Positions 48,200 to 54,817 of a stretch of 62,030 bases of DNA are shown in pieces. The position numbers and the translations under genes are program-made. How positions within the stretch are numbered: the first letter of the stretch is position 1; every line of letters begins with the position of its first letter. This DNA is from a virus. A model generated the notes under the pieces. It ran no database searches. It was not told where the DNA came from and saw only the letters and a program-made list of their open reading frames with translations. The stretch spans positions 1 to 62,030 of IMG/VR virus record IMGVR_UViG_3300046167_000632; one strand, 5' to 3'.

Positions 48200-48857
48200 T
48201 TTTTAATTCTTTAAATATTAATTCACCTTTAATGGCTCTTTCGATAGTTAGACCATAATGATTAGCTACAATCTCATACCTTGCTCTGTCTTTAATTATT
48301 TGACTAGCATAGTTTAAGTACCTATAGTCTTCATCTACTGTTAGATTTATAGCTCCTATATATAGTTTAGGTAGATCTTTGTTAAACTGATCGTCTTGAG
48401 AGATCATCTCTATGTATTGCAGTGTATTTATAGGGTTAACTACTTTATGGCTATAACCTTCATCAAGTAGCTCATCTATAATTTCGTCTTCGATTCTACA
48501 TAATAGATCTTCGTAGTGTCTAGTGATAGCATCTTCAACAAAGTCATAGTTGTCACAGTATATCTGATTGTAGTCAGGTATTGCTTCGTATAACACATCT
48601 GTAAGTTCGCTTTCATAGTAGTATACGTCTTCACTAACATTTATACTTTTGTCATTAGCAGTAGCAATCCACACAGAGTAACCATCAGCTGTTGATTCTT
48701 CGTATACACTGAAGTCAGGGTTTCGCCATTGATCAGTTATTTCACATTCGTAGTGTGCAAGCACTTGGTTTCTAGCGTGCTCATCATCGCAACCTTCGAT
48801 CCAGCCTTTTTCAGCCATTTTCTCAGTTATTAACTTATCTGTTATATACTTAGTCAT
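48189..48857 (-). CDS. Acidic hypothetical protein, 222 aa
   Basis: Strongly acidic and Tyr-rich (for example VYYYESELTDVLYEAIPDY), mostly helical, no membrane segment. Acidic proteins in early phage regions are often inhibitors that mimic DNA or bind host factors; that idea is untested here. Overlaps its upstream neighbour by eight bases. Confidence 0.65.
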   Translation of the reverse strand: MTKYITDKLITEKMAEKGWIEGCDDEHARNQVLAHYECEITDQWRNPDFSVYEESTADGYSVWIATANDKSINVSEDVYYYESELTDVLYEAIPDYNQIYCDNYDFVEDAITRHYEDLLCRIEDEIIDELLDEGYSHKVVNPINTLQYIEMISQDDQFNKDLPKLYIGAINLTVDEDYRYLNYASQIIKDRARYEIVANHYGLTIERAIKGELIFKELKNEN

Positions 48858-49098
48858 CTGTCTCTGATATTAAAATGTTATCACCATGTTTAAAATCCCA
48901 TGTAGAAACTCTAAAGAATTCTATATCAGCCCATGTATATAACGAGCTAACGTCACCTATAGTCAAGTCACTGTAGAACGTAGTGCTGTTTAACTTTGCT
49001 ATAATTAGTCTTACAGATGTACTGTATTTTTCTTCTTGCGAAGCTAGAGCTTCTTTGATTTCAGGCCTTAGCCTTTCGTAAATTGTTAATCTTGCCAT
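48850..49098 (-). CDS. Hypothetical protein, 82 aa
   Basis: Starts MARLTIYERLRPEIKEALAS, helical, with a beta-rich C-terminal half. First gene after promoter repeat copy 2 (leader about 24 bases), so it heads a three-gene transcript. No family recognised. Confidence 0.65.
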   Translation of the reverse strand: MARLTIYERLRPEIKEALASQEEKYSTSVRLIIAKLNSTTFYSDLTIGDVSSLYTWADIEFFRVSTWDFKHGDNILISETDD

Positions 49099-49122
49099 TT
49101 TTATTTATTTAATTACATTTAT

Positions 49123-49154
49123 ATTATCCAACTTTATTTTAATTTTGTTTGTAA
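49123..49154 (-). promoter_or_regulatory. Early promoter-like repeat, copy 2
   Basis: Minus strand TTACAAACAAAA, 12 bases, TGGATAAT. Its 5' edge touches the 3' end of tRNA-like element A. Confidence 0.6.
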
Positions 49155-49250
49155 CTAGTGAGGAATCGAACCTCATACCCGTCGGTAGCCATAGTCATTA
49201 TATGCTCGTGAAGACGTTTACATATTTCAGTACTAAACCTGACCTAGTTG
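49152..49250 (-). tRNA. tRNA-like element A (non-canonical)
   Basis: Read leftward it ends with a perfect T-arm, TGAGG-TTCGATT-CCTCA, followed by CTAGTTA, which pairs with CAACTAG at the 5' end (six of seven pairs). A hairpin TACC-GACG-GGTA precedes the T-arm, like a class II variable arm. I could not fold a convincing anticodon arm, so amino-acid identity is not assigned. 99 bases is long for a tRNA. Confidence 0.4.
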
Positions 49251-49334
49251 CCGGCTATTATGTGATCGTTAATCGTATCTGTCGCCATCGGTTTTCTTAT
49301 TTAGATAGAGCTATATACCGTAAAACTCTTTTAG
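49251..49334 (-). other. Spacer between tRNA-like elements
   Basis: Non-coding AT-rich spacer; nothing recognisable apart from its possible role in RNA processing. Confidence 0.3.
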
Positions 49335-49426
49335 TAACTAGTTGAGGAATCGAACCTCAATACTCGTCAGTAGTATGCGCACCACGATCGAGCTAATGCC
49401 CCGGTAATCGCAACCATACCTAGTTG
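49335..49426 (-). tRNA. tRNA-like element B (non-canonical)
   Basis: Same acceptor strands (CAACTAG/CTAGTTA) and same T-arm (TGAGG-TTCGATT-CCTCA) as element A. The hairpin before the T-arm is TACT-GACG-AGTA: compared with A both sides changed together and pairing is kept. The internal part (TTAGCTC and a GG-containing loop) resembles a D-arm. The anticodon arm is unclear. Confidence 0.4.
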
Positions 49427-49618
49427 CCGCTAGCTATTCGCTTATGTGTAGTCATCGAGCCGACGTCACGCTGTACCTCGTCGTTAGACTTCTCGCTGTG
49501 CTTAGTCGCCTTTAATCATACCTAATTAAGCTACTCGTCTAGCTATTTACTACCTTAGAGGATCTTCGTTAGCTTAACCACTTAAAATACCGTAGCCGTA
49601 CTAAGCCCTCCACCGTGT
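49427..49618 (-). other. Non-coding region with a degenerate third repeat of the tRNA-like 5' segment
   Basis: A segment at about 49512-49549 (leftward AATAGCTAG...TTAATTAGGTATG) repeats the sequence that begins elements A and B (AATAGC...AACTAGGT), but no T-arm accompanies it. No open frame is convincing here. Confidence 0.4.
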
Positions 49619-50071
49619 TTATATTCTTTTATATAATACACCATCAACTTCGATTACATCTTGCACTGAGTCTAAGTCGTAGTTTCTTATTAAGTATTTT
49701 TCTAGATACACTAATCTAGCAAGGCCGTTAGTTATTTTTACTCTTTGTACACCTGTGCAAGAGCTCACATTTAACTCGCTATTGTCACTAAGTGTCATAT
49801 AATAACTAGTTGTTGGTCTTTGAGGATTTATTTGGTAGCAAGATAAATCATTAAACCTACTTCTTATTATTTTACGAACCATACCTGATTTGTATGTAGC
49901 GAATTTACATAAACCATACTTTTTGTGGTTAAGTTGAAACGTTCTAGTTCCGTTTTTACGCTGTGTATTTGTAGTTACATCAGTTAGTAGTGGGTACTTA
50001 GCAAGCATTAACTCTACATACTTGTCTTCTAGCTCTTTTCGGCGAGCTTGCCAATGTGTTAGTGTATTCAT
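49619..50071 (-). CDS. Hypothetical protein, 150 aa
   Basis: I choose the ATG at 50071 (MNTLTHWQARRKELEDKYVE), which lies directly after the upstream stop, over one 36 bases earlier that overlaps the neighbour. The protein is basic, with YKSGMVRKIIRSRFNDLS in the middle, and looks globular. No family recognised. Confidence 0.65.
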   Translation of the reverse strand: MNTLTHWQARRKELEDKYVELMLAKYPLLTDVTTNTQRKNGTRTFQLNHKKYGLCKFATYKSGMVRKIIRSRFNDLSCYQINPQRPTTSYYMTLSDNSELNVSSCTGVQRVKITNGLARLVYLEKYLIRNYDLDSVQDVIEVDGVLYKRI

Positions 50072-50072
50072 A

Positions 50073-50261
50073 TTATCTTCGTCTTTGTGATTTATGTACA
50101 AGCGCACTTAGCTCTTGACTTACTATTTGAATTGTATTACCTGTTTTATGGTAAGTAATTGGAACATAAGAATGTTTTTTTACTTCAGAACAGGGTGGAC
50201 ATGTCTTATATCCTAAGTTTAATCGGTAAGGGTGGACTTCGTCGCCGCATTTACAGTACAT
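50073..50261 (-). CDS. Small zinc-finger-like protein, 62 aa
   Basis: MYCKCGDEVHPYRLNLGYKT followed by CPPC gives a Cys4-type site (CxC...CxxC) in the first 24 residues; the tail is basic. First gene after promoter repeat copy 3. Possibly binds DNA, RNA or host polymerase; function unknown. Confidence 0.65.
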   Translation of the reverse strand: MYCKCGDEVHPYRLNLGYKTCPPCSEVKKHSYVPITYHKTGNTIQIVSQELSALVHKSQRRR

Positions 50262-50290
50262 AGTTTATTATTTTTATTTGTTACATATAT

Positions 50291-50322
50291 ATTATCCAGT
50301 AGTAATTTTATTTTGTTTGTAA
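50291..50322 (-). promoter_or_regulatory. Early promoter-like repeat, copy 3
   Basis: Minus strand TTACAAACAAAA, 12 bases, TGGATAAT; 29 bases before the zinc-finger gene. Overlaps the last codons of the upstream gene slightly. Confidence 0.6.
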
Positions 50323-50733
50323 ATAATTTAATACACTTGACCAATCAGGAAATTTATCACTACCAAACTGTATAAGTTCGCCACTGAACTCACCCGCACC
50401 GTTAGCCGTTCTGTCATCTATCAAGTAATCTCCACTTAATAAGTTTTTGTGGTTAGATAAGATCAACTTTTTATAAGCGTGTTTACCTAAGTGTTTACTT
50501 ACCCACATTCTCTTATGAGTCCATGATTCAGGCATACCCCATGGAGCAGTGGATAGTATATAAACATCAAAGCCATCGGTTTCGCATAACTTTTTAAATG
50601 CTTCAACCGCATAACCTATAGGTCGTAAGTCTTTAAATATATTTGAGTGCCAACCTGTTCTATTTAGCTCGGTTTGTAGATCAACAAGGACACCGTCCAT
50701 GTCTATGTATATTATCTTATTCTTGTTTTTCAT
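50308..50733 (-). CDS. 5'(3')-deoxyribonucleotidase-like HAD phosphatase, 141 aa
   Basis: HAD motif I YIDMDGVLVDL (nucleophile Asp11, acid Asp13), motif II ILSTAPW, and motif IV YLIDDRTANGAG near the C-terminus fit the NT5C family. It would dephosphorylate (deoxy)nucleotides and help balance pools with MazG and the ThyA-like enzyme. Its 3' end runs into promoter repeat copy 3. Confidence 0.82.
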   Translation of the reverse strand: MKNKNKIIYIDMDGVLVDLQTELNRTGWHSNIFKDLRPIGYAVEAFKKLCETDGFDVYILSTAPWGMPESWTHKRMWVSKHLGKHAYKKLILSNHKNLLSGDYLIDDRTANGAGEFSGELIQFGSDKFPDWSSVLNYLQTK

Positions 50734-50923
50734 AATACTTTCTCTTAGTAGACATATACATTTTCTCGATAGCTAAGAACATAACCATATCGTGGAGTTC
50801 GTTATATTCATCTCCGTTAACGGGTTGATCTGCTATTTGCCAATCAATACTGTCTTCCATTAATTCCTTAGTTACGTCAGCAATACCTTGTGCTATTTCG
50901 TCTATTTCTTTCATCTTACTCAT
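50717..50923 (-). CDS. Acidic hypothetical protein, 68 aa
   Basis: Acidic N-terminal helix (MSKMKEIDEIAQGIADVTKE) and a Met-rich C-terminal helix. Overlaps its downstream neighbour by 17 bases. No family recognised. Confidence 0.6.
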   Translation of the reverse strand: MSKMKEIDEIAQGIADVTKELMEDSIDWQIADQPVNGDEYNELHDMVMFLAIEKMYMSTKRKYYEKQE

Positions 50924-51047
50924 ATATTATTTCATCTAGTAGTTCATCTTTGTCAAATCCGTTATCAAGTGCAAGTTGAAATGCGTCAACACCATACTTT
51001 TCATTGAATTGCTTTATAGTTAATTTATTTGTTTTAAACTTATTCAT
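50916..51047 (-). CDS. Small hypothetical protein, 43 aa
   Basis: MNKFKTNKLTIKQFNEKYGV, then an acidic helix. Stop overlaps the next start by eight bases and its ATG overlaps the previous stop (TAATG). Coupled chain supports coding. Possible small helical DNA-binding unit. Confidence 0.55.
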   Translation of the reverse strand: MNKFKTNKLTIKQFNEKYGVDAFQLALDNGFDKDELLDEIIYE

Positions 51048-51301
51048 TACTTTTGGTTTAATATTGTTACTTCAACCCAACCTTTTTCTGAATGGTTAGC
51101 TTCACATTTAACACCAGCTTTAGTTAGTTCATCTTCTAGTTTTATCGCTGCATCCCATAAACTTGGTTCTGGTATCTCATCATGGTCATCGTCATAGAAC
51201 ACATCACCTCTACACTGAAAAAACCTATCGTCGTAGTCATTTTCTACGTATTCGAAATCCCATCCGTTAATTCTAGTATCTTGTTTCATCCACTCTTTCA
51301 T
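51047..51301 (-). CDS. Acidic hypothetical protein, 84 aa
   Basis: Asp/Glu-rich (VFYDDDHDEIPEPSLWDAAI) with an alpha/beta layout like small ferredoxin-fold proteins (KLEDELTKAG, then a WVEVTIL strand). Could be an anti-defence or host-inhibitor protein by its early position; untested. Confidence 0.6.
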   Translation of the reverse strand: MKEWMKQDTRINGWDFEYVENDYDDRFFQCRGDVFYDDDHDEIPEPSLWDAAIKLEDELTKAGVKCEANHSEKGWVEVTILNQK

Positions 51302-51303
51302 AT

Positions 51304-51429
51304 CTATAATTGATTTATTAGTTCTTGTACTTCATTAAACAGCATTTCATCTATCTGTTTTCTTGAATAGTGGTCTTTATACGCTTCGTATACTAAATCC
51401 CACGGGTTTTTAACTGGTTCGTCGTTCAT
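51304..51429 (-). CDS. Small acidic protein, 41 aa
   Basis: MNDEPVKNPWDLVYEAYKDH then a helix ending NEVQELINQL. Flanked by coupled genes. Function unknown. Confidence 0.5.
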   Translation of the reverse strand: MNDEPVKNPWDLVYEAYKDHYSRKQIDEMLFNEVQELINQL

Positions 51430-51641
51430 TATAAGAATTTTTTAACTTGTTCTTTGATTAATAATATATCTTTATCTGTTATGCGCATAGCTTGATCATA
51501 GTCTACGGTGTTCTGTATTATATCACTAAAGCTTTCCCACATCTTAAGATCCATTTGCATAGCAATAGAATCTATACTTTCCTCTGACAAACTTTGTTGA
51601 TCTTCTTGGATCTCATGCCATTTTTTTACTGAATCGCTCAT
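51429..51641 (-). CDS. Acidic helical protein, 70 aa
   Basis: Helical, acidic (KKWHEIQEDQQSLSEESIDS). One-base overlaps at both ends (ATGA/TAATG type) tie it to its neighbours. No family recognised. Confidence 0.55.
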   Translation of the reverse strand: MSDSVKKWHEIQEDQQSLSEESIDSIAMQMDLKMWESFSDIIQNTVDYDQAMRITDKDILLIKEQVKKFL

Positions 51642-51844
51642 TAGTCTTGGTATTTTTTAAGTGTCATACTGTTTACTTTATCTATGATCTCGTTACCTAC
51701 TAAAGTAAAATAACCAGGTGCATATATAGATCTTTTACCATCAGCTTCAGCTGCTAATACATCTTTTTCTGCTTCTTCGATAGCGTGTTTTAACGCTGTT
51801 TGGATGAAATACTTTTCAAATCCATTAAATTTAGTTTTACTCAT
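51641..51844 (-). CDS. Hypothetical protein, 67 aa
   Basis: MSKTKFNGFEKYFIQTALKH, then an Ala/Glu helix and a beta-rich GYFTLVGN segment. Coupled to its neighbours by one-base overlaps. No family recognised. Confidence 0.6.
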   Translation of the reverse strand: MSKTKFNGFEKYFIQTALKHAIEEAEKDVLAAEADGKRSIYAPGYFTLVGNEIIDKVNSMTLKKYQD

Positions 51845-52110
51845 TATAGTGTCTTTTTTATTATTAGTAATTGCTTTGTGTCAAACTTCTTGTGAGTTTC
51901 TTGCCACATACGGTTGTGGGTGAACTTTCTAGCTTTTGCGAAGTTAGATTTCTGACGAGTTGTAATACTATTGTATTCTTTGTCAGTTAGTCCACCACAT
52001 ACACCGTTTGCTCGAACAGCACGTCTATGCCCGTCTGCTCGTGATTTTTTCTGTAGTTCCGAGTAAGCTAGTAGCTCTTTCATAGTTCTCGGGTTAGATA
52101 CTACGTCCAT
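51844..52110 (-). CDS. Basic hypothetical protein, 88 aa
   Basis: Arg/Lys-rich with a Cys-Gly-Gly turn (RAVRANGVCGGLTDKEYNSI) and an aromatic basic helix; could bind nucleic acid. Overlaps its upstream neighbour by 10 bases. Confidence 0.6.
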   Translation of the reverse strand: MDVVSNPRTMKELLAYSELQKKSRADGHRRAVRANGVCGGLTDKEYNSITTRQKSNFAKARKFTHNRMWQETHKKFDTKQLLIIKKTL

Positions 52111-52295
52111 ATACTCTCAGGTTTTTGAATATAAGTTAAACCTTTGTAGTTGAACCATTGAGTTATACCTTCTCTGTCTTCATCCTCGTTATAGATGAAA
52201 GCAAACTTTCTAGGTAGATTACCTACAGTATAGCCTTTGAAGACAACACCGTTGAGTTTTATTGTACTTGAATTTTTAAATTTAATTTTCTGCAT
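52101..52295 (-). CDS. Hypothetical protein, 64 aa
   Basis: Beta-rich (TIKLNGVVFKGYTVGNLPRK, then FAFIYNEDEDREG). First gene after promoter repeat copy 4 (leader 27 bases). No family recognised. Confidence 0.6.
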   Translation of the reverse strand: MQKIKFKNSSTIKLNGVVFKGYTVGNLPRKFAFIYNEDEDREGITQWFNYKGLTYIQKPESIWT

Positions 52296-52322
52296 AGTTT
52301 ATTATTTATTATTTACATTTAT

Positions 52323-52354
52323 ATTATCCAATAGAAATATTATTTTGTTTGTAA
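52323..52354 (-). promoter_or_regulatory. Early promoter-like repeat, copy 4
   Basis: Minus strand TTACAAACAAAA, 12 bases, TGGATAAT; begins four bases after the stop of the upstream gene. Confidence 0.6.
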
Positions 52355-52358
52355 TTTT

Positions 52359-52538
52359 CTACTTGTATATCTCATTTATTAGATCTTGTACTAACATGTC
52401 TTCAGTCTCTTCCTCTGCAGGAATACAGTCCGTTTCTACAAATAGCTCGATCTTACGAACAGTTTGTTTTTTGCTTAAATAGCTACTTATAAATTTAAAG
52501 TAACTTATAGTTTCTTCTGACCAATAGAATAGACTCAT
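52359..52538 (-). CDS. Hypothetical protein, 59 aa
   Basis: Starts MSLFYWSEETISYFKFISSY and has an acidic C-terminal half with EEETEDMLVQDLINE. Aromatic N-terminus, no clear membrane span. Overlaps nothing; one base separates it from the gene upstream. Confidence 0.55.
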   Translation of the reverse strand: MSLFYWSEETISYFKFISSYLSKKQTVRKIELFVETDCIPAEEETEDMLVQDLINEIYK

Positions 52539-52539
52539 A

Positions 52540-52674
52540 CTACTTGAATTTAGCAGCGACTTCTTGTATTTCTACTTTGTCTTGATGATCTAATCCACTA
52601 GTTTGACTTGCGTACATTCTTAGTACATAGTGTACAAAGGTACAATCGCTTTCTGTAAGTTGTATATTTCTCAT
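52540..52674 (-). CDS. Small hypothetical protein, 44 aa
   Basis: MRNIQLTESDCTFVHYVLRM, then a helical tail. Tightly packed between neighbours. Function unknown. Confidence 0.5.
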   Translation of the reverse strand: MRNIQLTESDCTFVHYVLRMYASQTSGLDHQDKVEIQEVAAKFK

Positions 52675-52676
52675 AA

Positions 52677-52775
52677 TTAGTTTTTTATCGCCCAAGCAGC
52701 AGCGCTACCTAGTTTAGTTAATACTTTGTTTGCTTTTTTTAGTACTAATAGTACTTTGTGTGAAAATTTTATCAT
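52677..52775 (-). CDS. Small basic peptide, 32 aa
   Basis: MIKFSHKVLLVLKKANKVLT followed by a short Ala-rich helix. Amphipathic and basic, so membrane-active or RNA-binding behaviour is possible. Directly follows promoter repeat copy 5 (leader only 17 bases), which supports expression. Confidence 0.5.
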   Translation of the reverse strand: MIKFSHKVLLVLKKANKVLTKLGSAAAWAIKN

Positions 52776-52792
52776 TGTTATTAGTTTATTAT

Positions 52793-52824
52793 ATTATCCA
52801 ATAGTTATTATTATTTGTTTGTAA
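52793..52824 (-). promoter_or_regulatory. Early promoter-like repeat, copy 5
   Basis: Minus strand TTACAAACAAAT, 12 bases, TGGATAAT; one base differs from the consensus. Confidence 0.55.
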
Positions 52825-52827
52825 TTC

Positions 52828-53100
52828 TTAATCGCCTGTATACTCACCTGAGTATGTATTAGAATACCAATCTCTTCGCGCTTCGTGCACTAGATCTTGT
52901 ATTTGTAATAGATCTTGTCTTTGATCGATCAAGTGATCTATTTCATCTCGCATATCTTGCTCGCTTAGTTTAGTAAACATACTTGTTTCTAAGCCATCTA
53001 GTAAGTTTCTGTCATTGCAGTGATAGTTATCGTACTTGATACCATTCCAAGTCTCGCTTAGTATATAAGTATACTCTATATTTCTGTAAGTTTTAGTCAT
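52828..53100 (-). CDS. Acidic hypothetical protein, 90 aa
   Basis: Tyr/Asp/Glu-rich; TYILSETWNGIKYDNYHC then a long helix with two Asp/Gln/Leu segments. Ends three bases before promoter repeat copy 5. Family unknown. Confidence 0.6.
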   Translation of the reverse strand: MTKTYRNIEYTYILSETWNGIKYDNYHCNDRNLLDGLETSMFTKLSEQDMRDEIDHLIDQRQDLLQIQDLVHEARRDWYSNTYSGEYTGD

Positions 53101-53230
53101 TATTAGTAGATTTATAAAAGTTAATTCTTGTAAGTATCTCGCATCGAGAGATCTTACCTTCCACTTGTAATAGTATATCGCTTGACATATCTATTTTTTT
53201 ACCATTAGGTAGATTTAGTATAAATTGCAT
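53093..53230 (-). CDS. Small hypothetical protein, 45 aa
   Basis: MQFILNLPNGKKIDMSSDIL then a basic tail. The stop overlaps the next start by eight bases. Function unknown. Confidence 0.5.
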   Translation of the reverse strand: MQFILNLPNGKKIDMSSDILLQVEGKISRCEILTRINFYKSTNND

Positions 53231-53240
53231 AGTTTATAGT

Positions 53241-53360
53241 TTAGTAGAAGTCATAGTATATATCTATTACTTGAGATCTTTGATCACTAGTTAGTTCGTT
53301 AAAGTCTTTCTTGAATATTCTTCTTGATATTTTTAGTAAGGTATATGATTTTGTACACAT
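53241..53360 (-). CDS. Small basic protein, 39 aa
   Basis: MCTKSYTLLKISRRIFKKDF followed by an acidic Tyr-rich tail. It lies just downstream of tRNA-like element C in the leftward direction. Function unknown. Confidence 0.5.
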   Translation of the reverse strand: MCTKSYTLLKISRRIFKKDFNELTSDQRSQVIDIYYDFY

Positions 53361-53382
53361 AGTTTTATTATTTATTAGTTAG

Positions 53383-53458
53383 TAGTCGTTGGTGGAATCG
53401 AACCACCTCACAAAGTAGAGCTCACGTAGTCAAAATGCAGAGTGAAACCGTTACGACT
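53383..53458 (-). tRNA. tRNA-like element C (non-canonical)
   Basis: 76 bases with a T-arm GGTGG-TTCGATT-CCACC and acceptor strands AGTCGTA/AACGACT (six of seven pairs), so overall size suits a tRNA. No good anticodon stem is found in the expected place; TTCAC/GTGAG pair around a 16-base loop instead. May be a degenerate tRNA or a tRNA mimic. Confidence 0.4.
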
Positions 53459-53475
53459 TGTTTGATCTGAGAGTA

Positions 53476-53703
53476 CTATTTTTCTAGTACTTCTCGAGCG
53501 ATCACTGGTACACTAGTTGAAGAAGTGTAAGACTTGTACTTAATGAAGCACGCCATATTTTCCAGTTTAGACTTCATTACTTCATACACTTTATCGTGAT
53601 TGTAGGTAACTGTTTTACCATTTTTGAAGTTGACAGTGATTAACTGATTTTTACCGATTAGAGATTTTCTGATTACAAATCTTTTTGAAATTAAAGTTGA
53701 CAT
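53476..53703 (-). CDS. Hypothetical protein, 75 aa, paralogue 1
   Basis: Shares SKRF(V)IRKSLIGKNQ, YNHD and KYKSYTSSTS with the protein at 54857-55087, so the two are recent paralogues. Basic, beta-rich N-terminal half with an FKNGK turn. A promoter repeat (copy 6) precedes it by 52 bases. Duplication within an early region suggests selection, for example against a variable host target. Confidence 0.65.
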   Translation of the reverse strand: MSTLISKRFVIRKSLIGKNQLITVNFKNGKTVTYNHDKVYEVMKSKLENMACFIKYKSYTSSTSVPVIAREVLEK

Positions 53704-53755
53704 AGTTAAAATTATTTAGTTATTATTATTATTATTATTAGTTTGTTACATTTAT

Positions 53756-53787
53756 ATTATCCAAATGGAATATTATTTTGTTTGTAA
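53756..53787 (-). promoter_or_regulatory. Early promoter-like repeat, copy 6
   Basis: Minus strand TTACAAACAAAA, 12 bases, TGGATAAT, followed by a (TAA)n-rich leader to the ATG at 53703. Confidence 0.6.
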
Positions 53788-53790
53788 AAT

Positions 53791-53958
53791 TTATATAGTT
53801 TTAAAAGTTATAAAGTTTTTAGTTAATAGTTTTGGAATATCAATATTAGAAGGATTATTAATAATTTTAAGTTTATTATTTAAAGTTATAATATTAATAT
53901 AATTATTAGTTAATAAGTTAGTAGTTTGTTTAATTTGGTATTTATTTATTAAAAACAT
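53791..53958 (-). CDS. G-depleted small protein gene, 55 aa
   Basis: MFLINKYQIKQTTNLLTNNY, Asn/Ile/Leu/Lys/Thr-rich. Apart from the ATG, the coding strand of 168 bases has essentially one other G (a GAT codon). It lies neatly between promoter repeats 7 and 6, which supports expression. Composition is unlike its neighbours; function unknown. Confidence 0.5.
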   Translation of the reverse strand: MFLINKYQIKQTTNLLTNNYINIITLNNKLKIINNPSNIDIPKLLTKNFITFKTI

Positions 53959-54004
53959 AGTTATTATTTTTTAAAGTTTATTATTATTATTTATTTTCAT
54001 TAAT

Positions 54005-54036
54005 ATTATCCAATACTTAATTTATTTTGTTTGTAA
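54005..54036 (-). promoter_or_regulatory. Early promoter-like repeat, copy 7
   Basis: Minus strand TTACAAACAAAA, 12 bases, TGGATAAT; 46 bases before the G-depleted gene. Confidence 0.6.
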
Positions 54037-54198
54037 AAGGTGTATAATTATTTATTAGTAAAAATAGTTACAGAAGTATAATACTCTTTCTCTTCTTGTA
54101 CAATACAGAAAGTTTCTCGTAGGACGGAGTCTACTCTTCCGATCTTGTTTCAGAATCAGGCCTGCAATGGAACACTAAACTTAGTTTCTCAAAAAGTG

Positions 54199-54241
54199 TG
54201 ACATTTGCCTATTAGATTAAGATAGTAACAGGCTATTGTCA
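54199..54241. promoter_or_regulatory. Inverted-repeat operator, copy 2
   Basis: TGACATTTGCC (54199-54209) and GGCTATTGTCA (54231-54241), spacer 21 bases. It lies just past the stop of the leftward gene at 54246-54395, with no gene of its own downstream on the plus strand. The 54037-54198 stretch before it has no convincing gene. Confidence 0.6.
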
Positions 54242-54245
54242 CAGT

Positions 54246-54395
54246 TTACAGATGCTCATCAACTAGCATGTTGAGATCATCCCACAGTTTTCCAGTTTGT
54301 TTAGTATCATACACATCATAGATTGTATATACTTTATTGTCCACTGTCAATTCATAAAGATCATTGTCTTGATCAATTTTAAATGATACTACCAT
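54246..54395 (-). CDS. Acidic small protein, 49 aa
   Basis: MVVSFKIDQDNDLYELTVDN then a helix with DDLNMLVDEHL. The gene is rich in GATC sites. Its start overlaps the upstream stop (seven bases). Function unknown. Confidence 0.5.
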   Translation of the reverse strand: MVVSFKIDQDNDLYELTVDNKVYTIYDVYDTKQTGKLWDDLNMLVDEHL

Positions 54396-54559
54396 TGTTT
54401 TCTAGGATTAAATTTGATTTGTACAACATATTCATTTTTCTCTTGATCATCATCTCTGTGATCACAATATTCTGAGAAGTCTATTATTTTTGATTGATCC
54501 AGTGTATCATAAAATTTGTTGAGGTTTGAGATCCCTGTGATCATTTTTTCTATTATCAT
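54389..54559 (-). CDS. Acidic small protein, 56 aa
   Basis: MIIEKMITGISNLNKFYDTL, then an Asp/His/Glu-rich middle (YCDHRDDDQEKNEY) and a beta strand. GATC-rich like its partner. Function unknown. Confidence 0.5.
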   Translation of the reverse strand: MIIEKMITGISNLNKFYDTLDQSKIIDFSEYCDHRDDDQEKNEYVVQIKFNPRKQW

Positions 54560-54607
54560 AATTATTAGTTTTATTATTATTAGTTTATTATTATTAGTTT
54601 ATTATTA

Positions 54608-54778
54608 TTAGTTTATTATATTATTTAGTTGTGCTAAATTTTGTTTTAGGTTTTGAATATTATTAATTGAAATTAGGTGATTTTTTAGATAATTGTTTTT
54701 TAAGTGTTCTGGTGTAATTGTAGTTGAAGGGTGAAATAGATTTTTGTGAGTTAAGATTTGGTTGATTAATTTTTGCAT
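54608..54778 (-). CDS. G-depleted small protein gene, 56 aa
   Basis: MQKLINQILTHKNLFHPSTT, then Asn/Leu/Ile/Lys/His-rich. The 171-base coding strand holds only about three G residues including the ATG. Preceded by promoter repeat copy 8 (leader 39 bases), so probably expressed. Similar in composition, not in sequence, to 53791-53958. Confidence 0.5.
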   Translation of the reverse strand: MQKLINQILTHKNLFHPSTTITPEHLKNNYLKNHLISINNIQNLKQNLAQLNNIIN

Positions 54779-54817
54779 AGTTGTTAATTATTTAAGTTAT
54801 TATTTATTTACATTTAT

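Noticed and set aside
49152-49426. Ordinary tRNA genes with assignable amino acids
   Set aside because: I tried several folds; acceptor and T-arms are clear but no 5-bp anticodon stem with a 7-base loop carrying U33 could be found, so no identity is claimed.
49152-49426. Circularly permuted tRNA genes
   Set aside because: The acceptor strands occur in the normal 5' and 3' order around the T-arm, so permutation is not needed.
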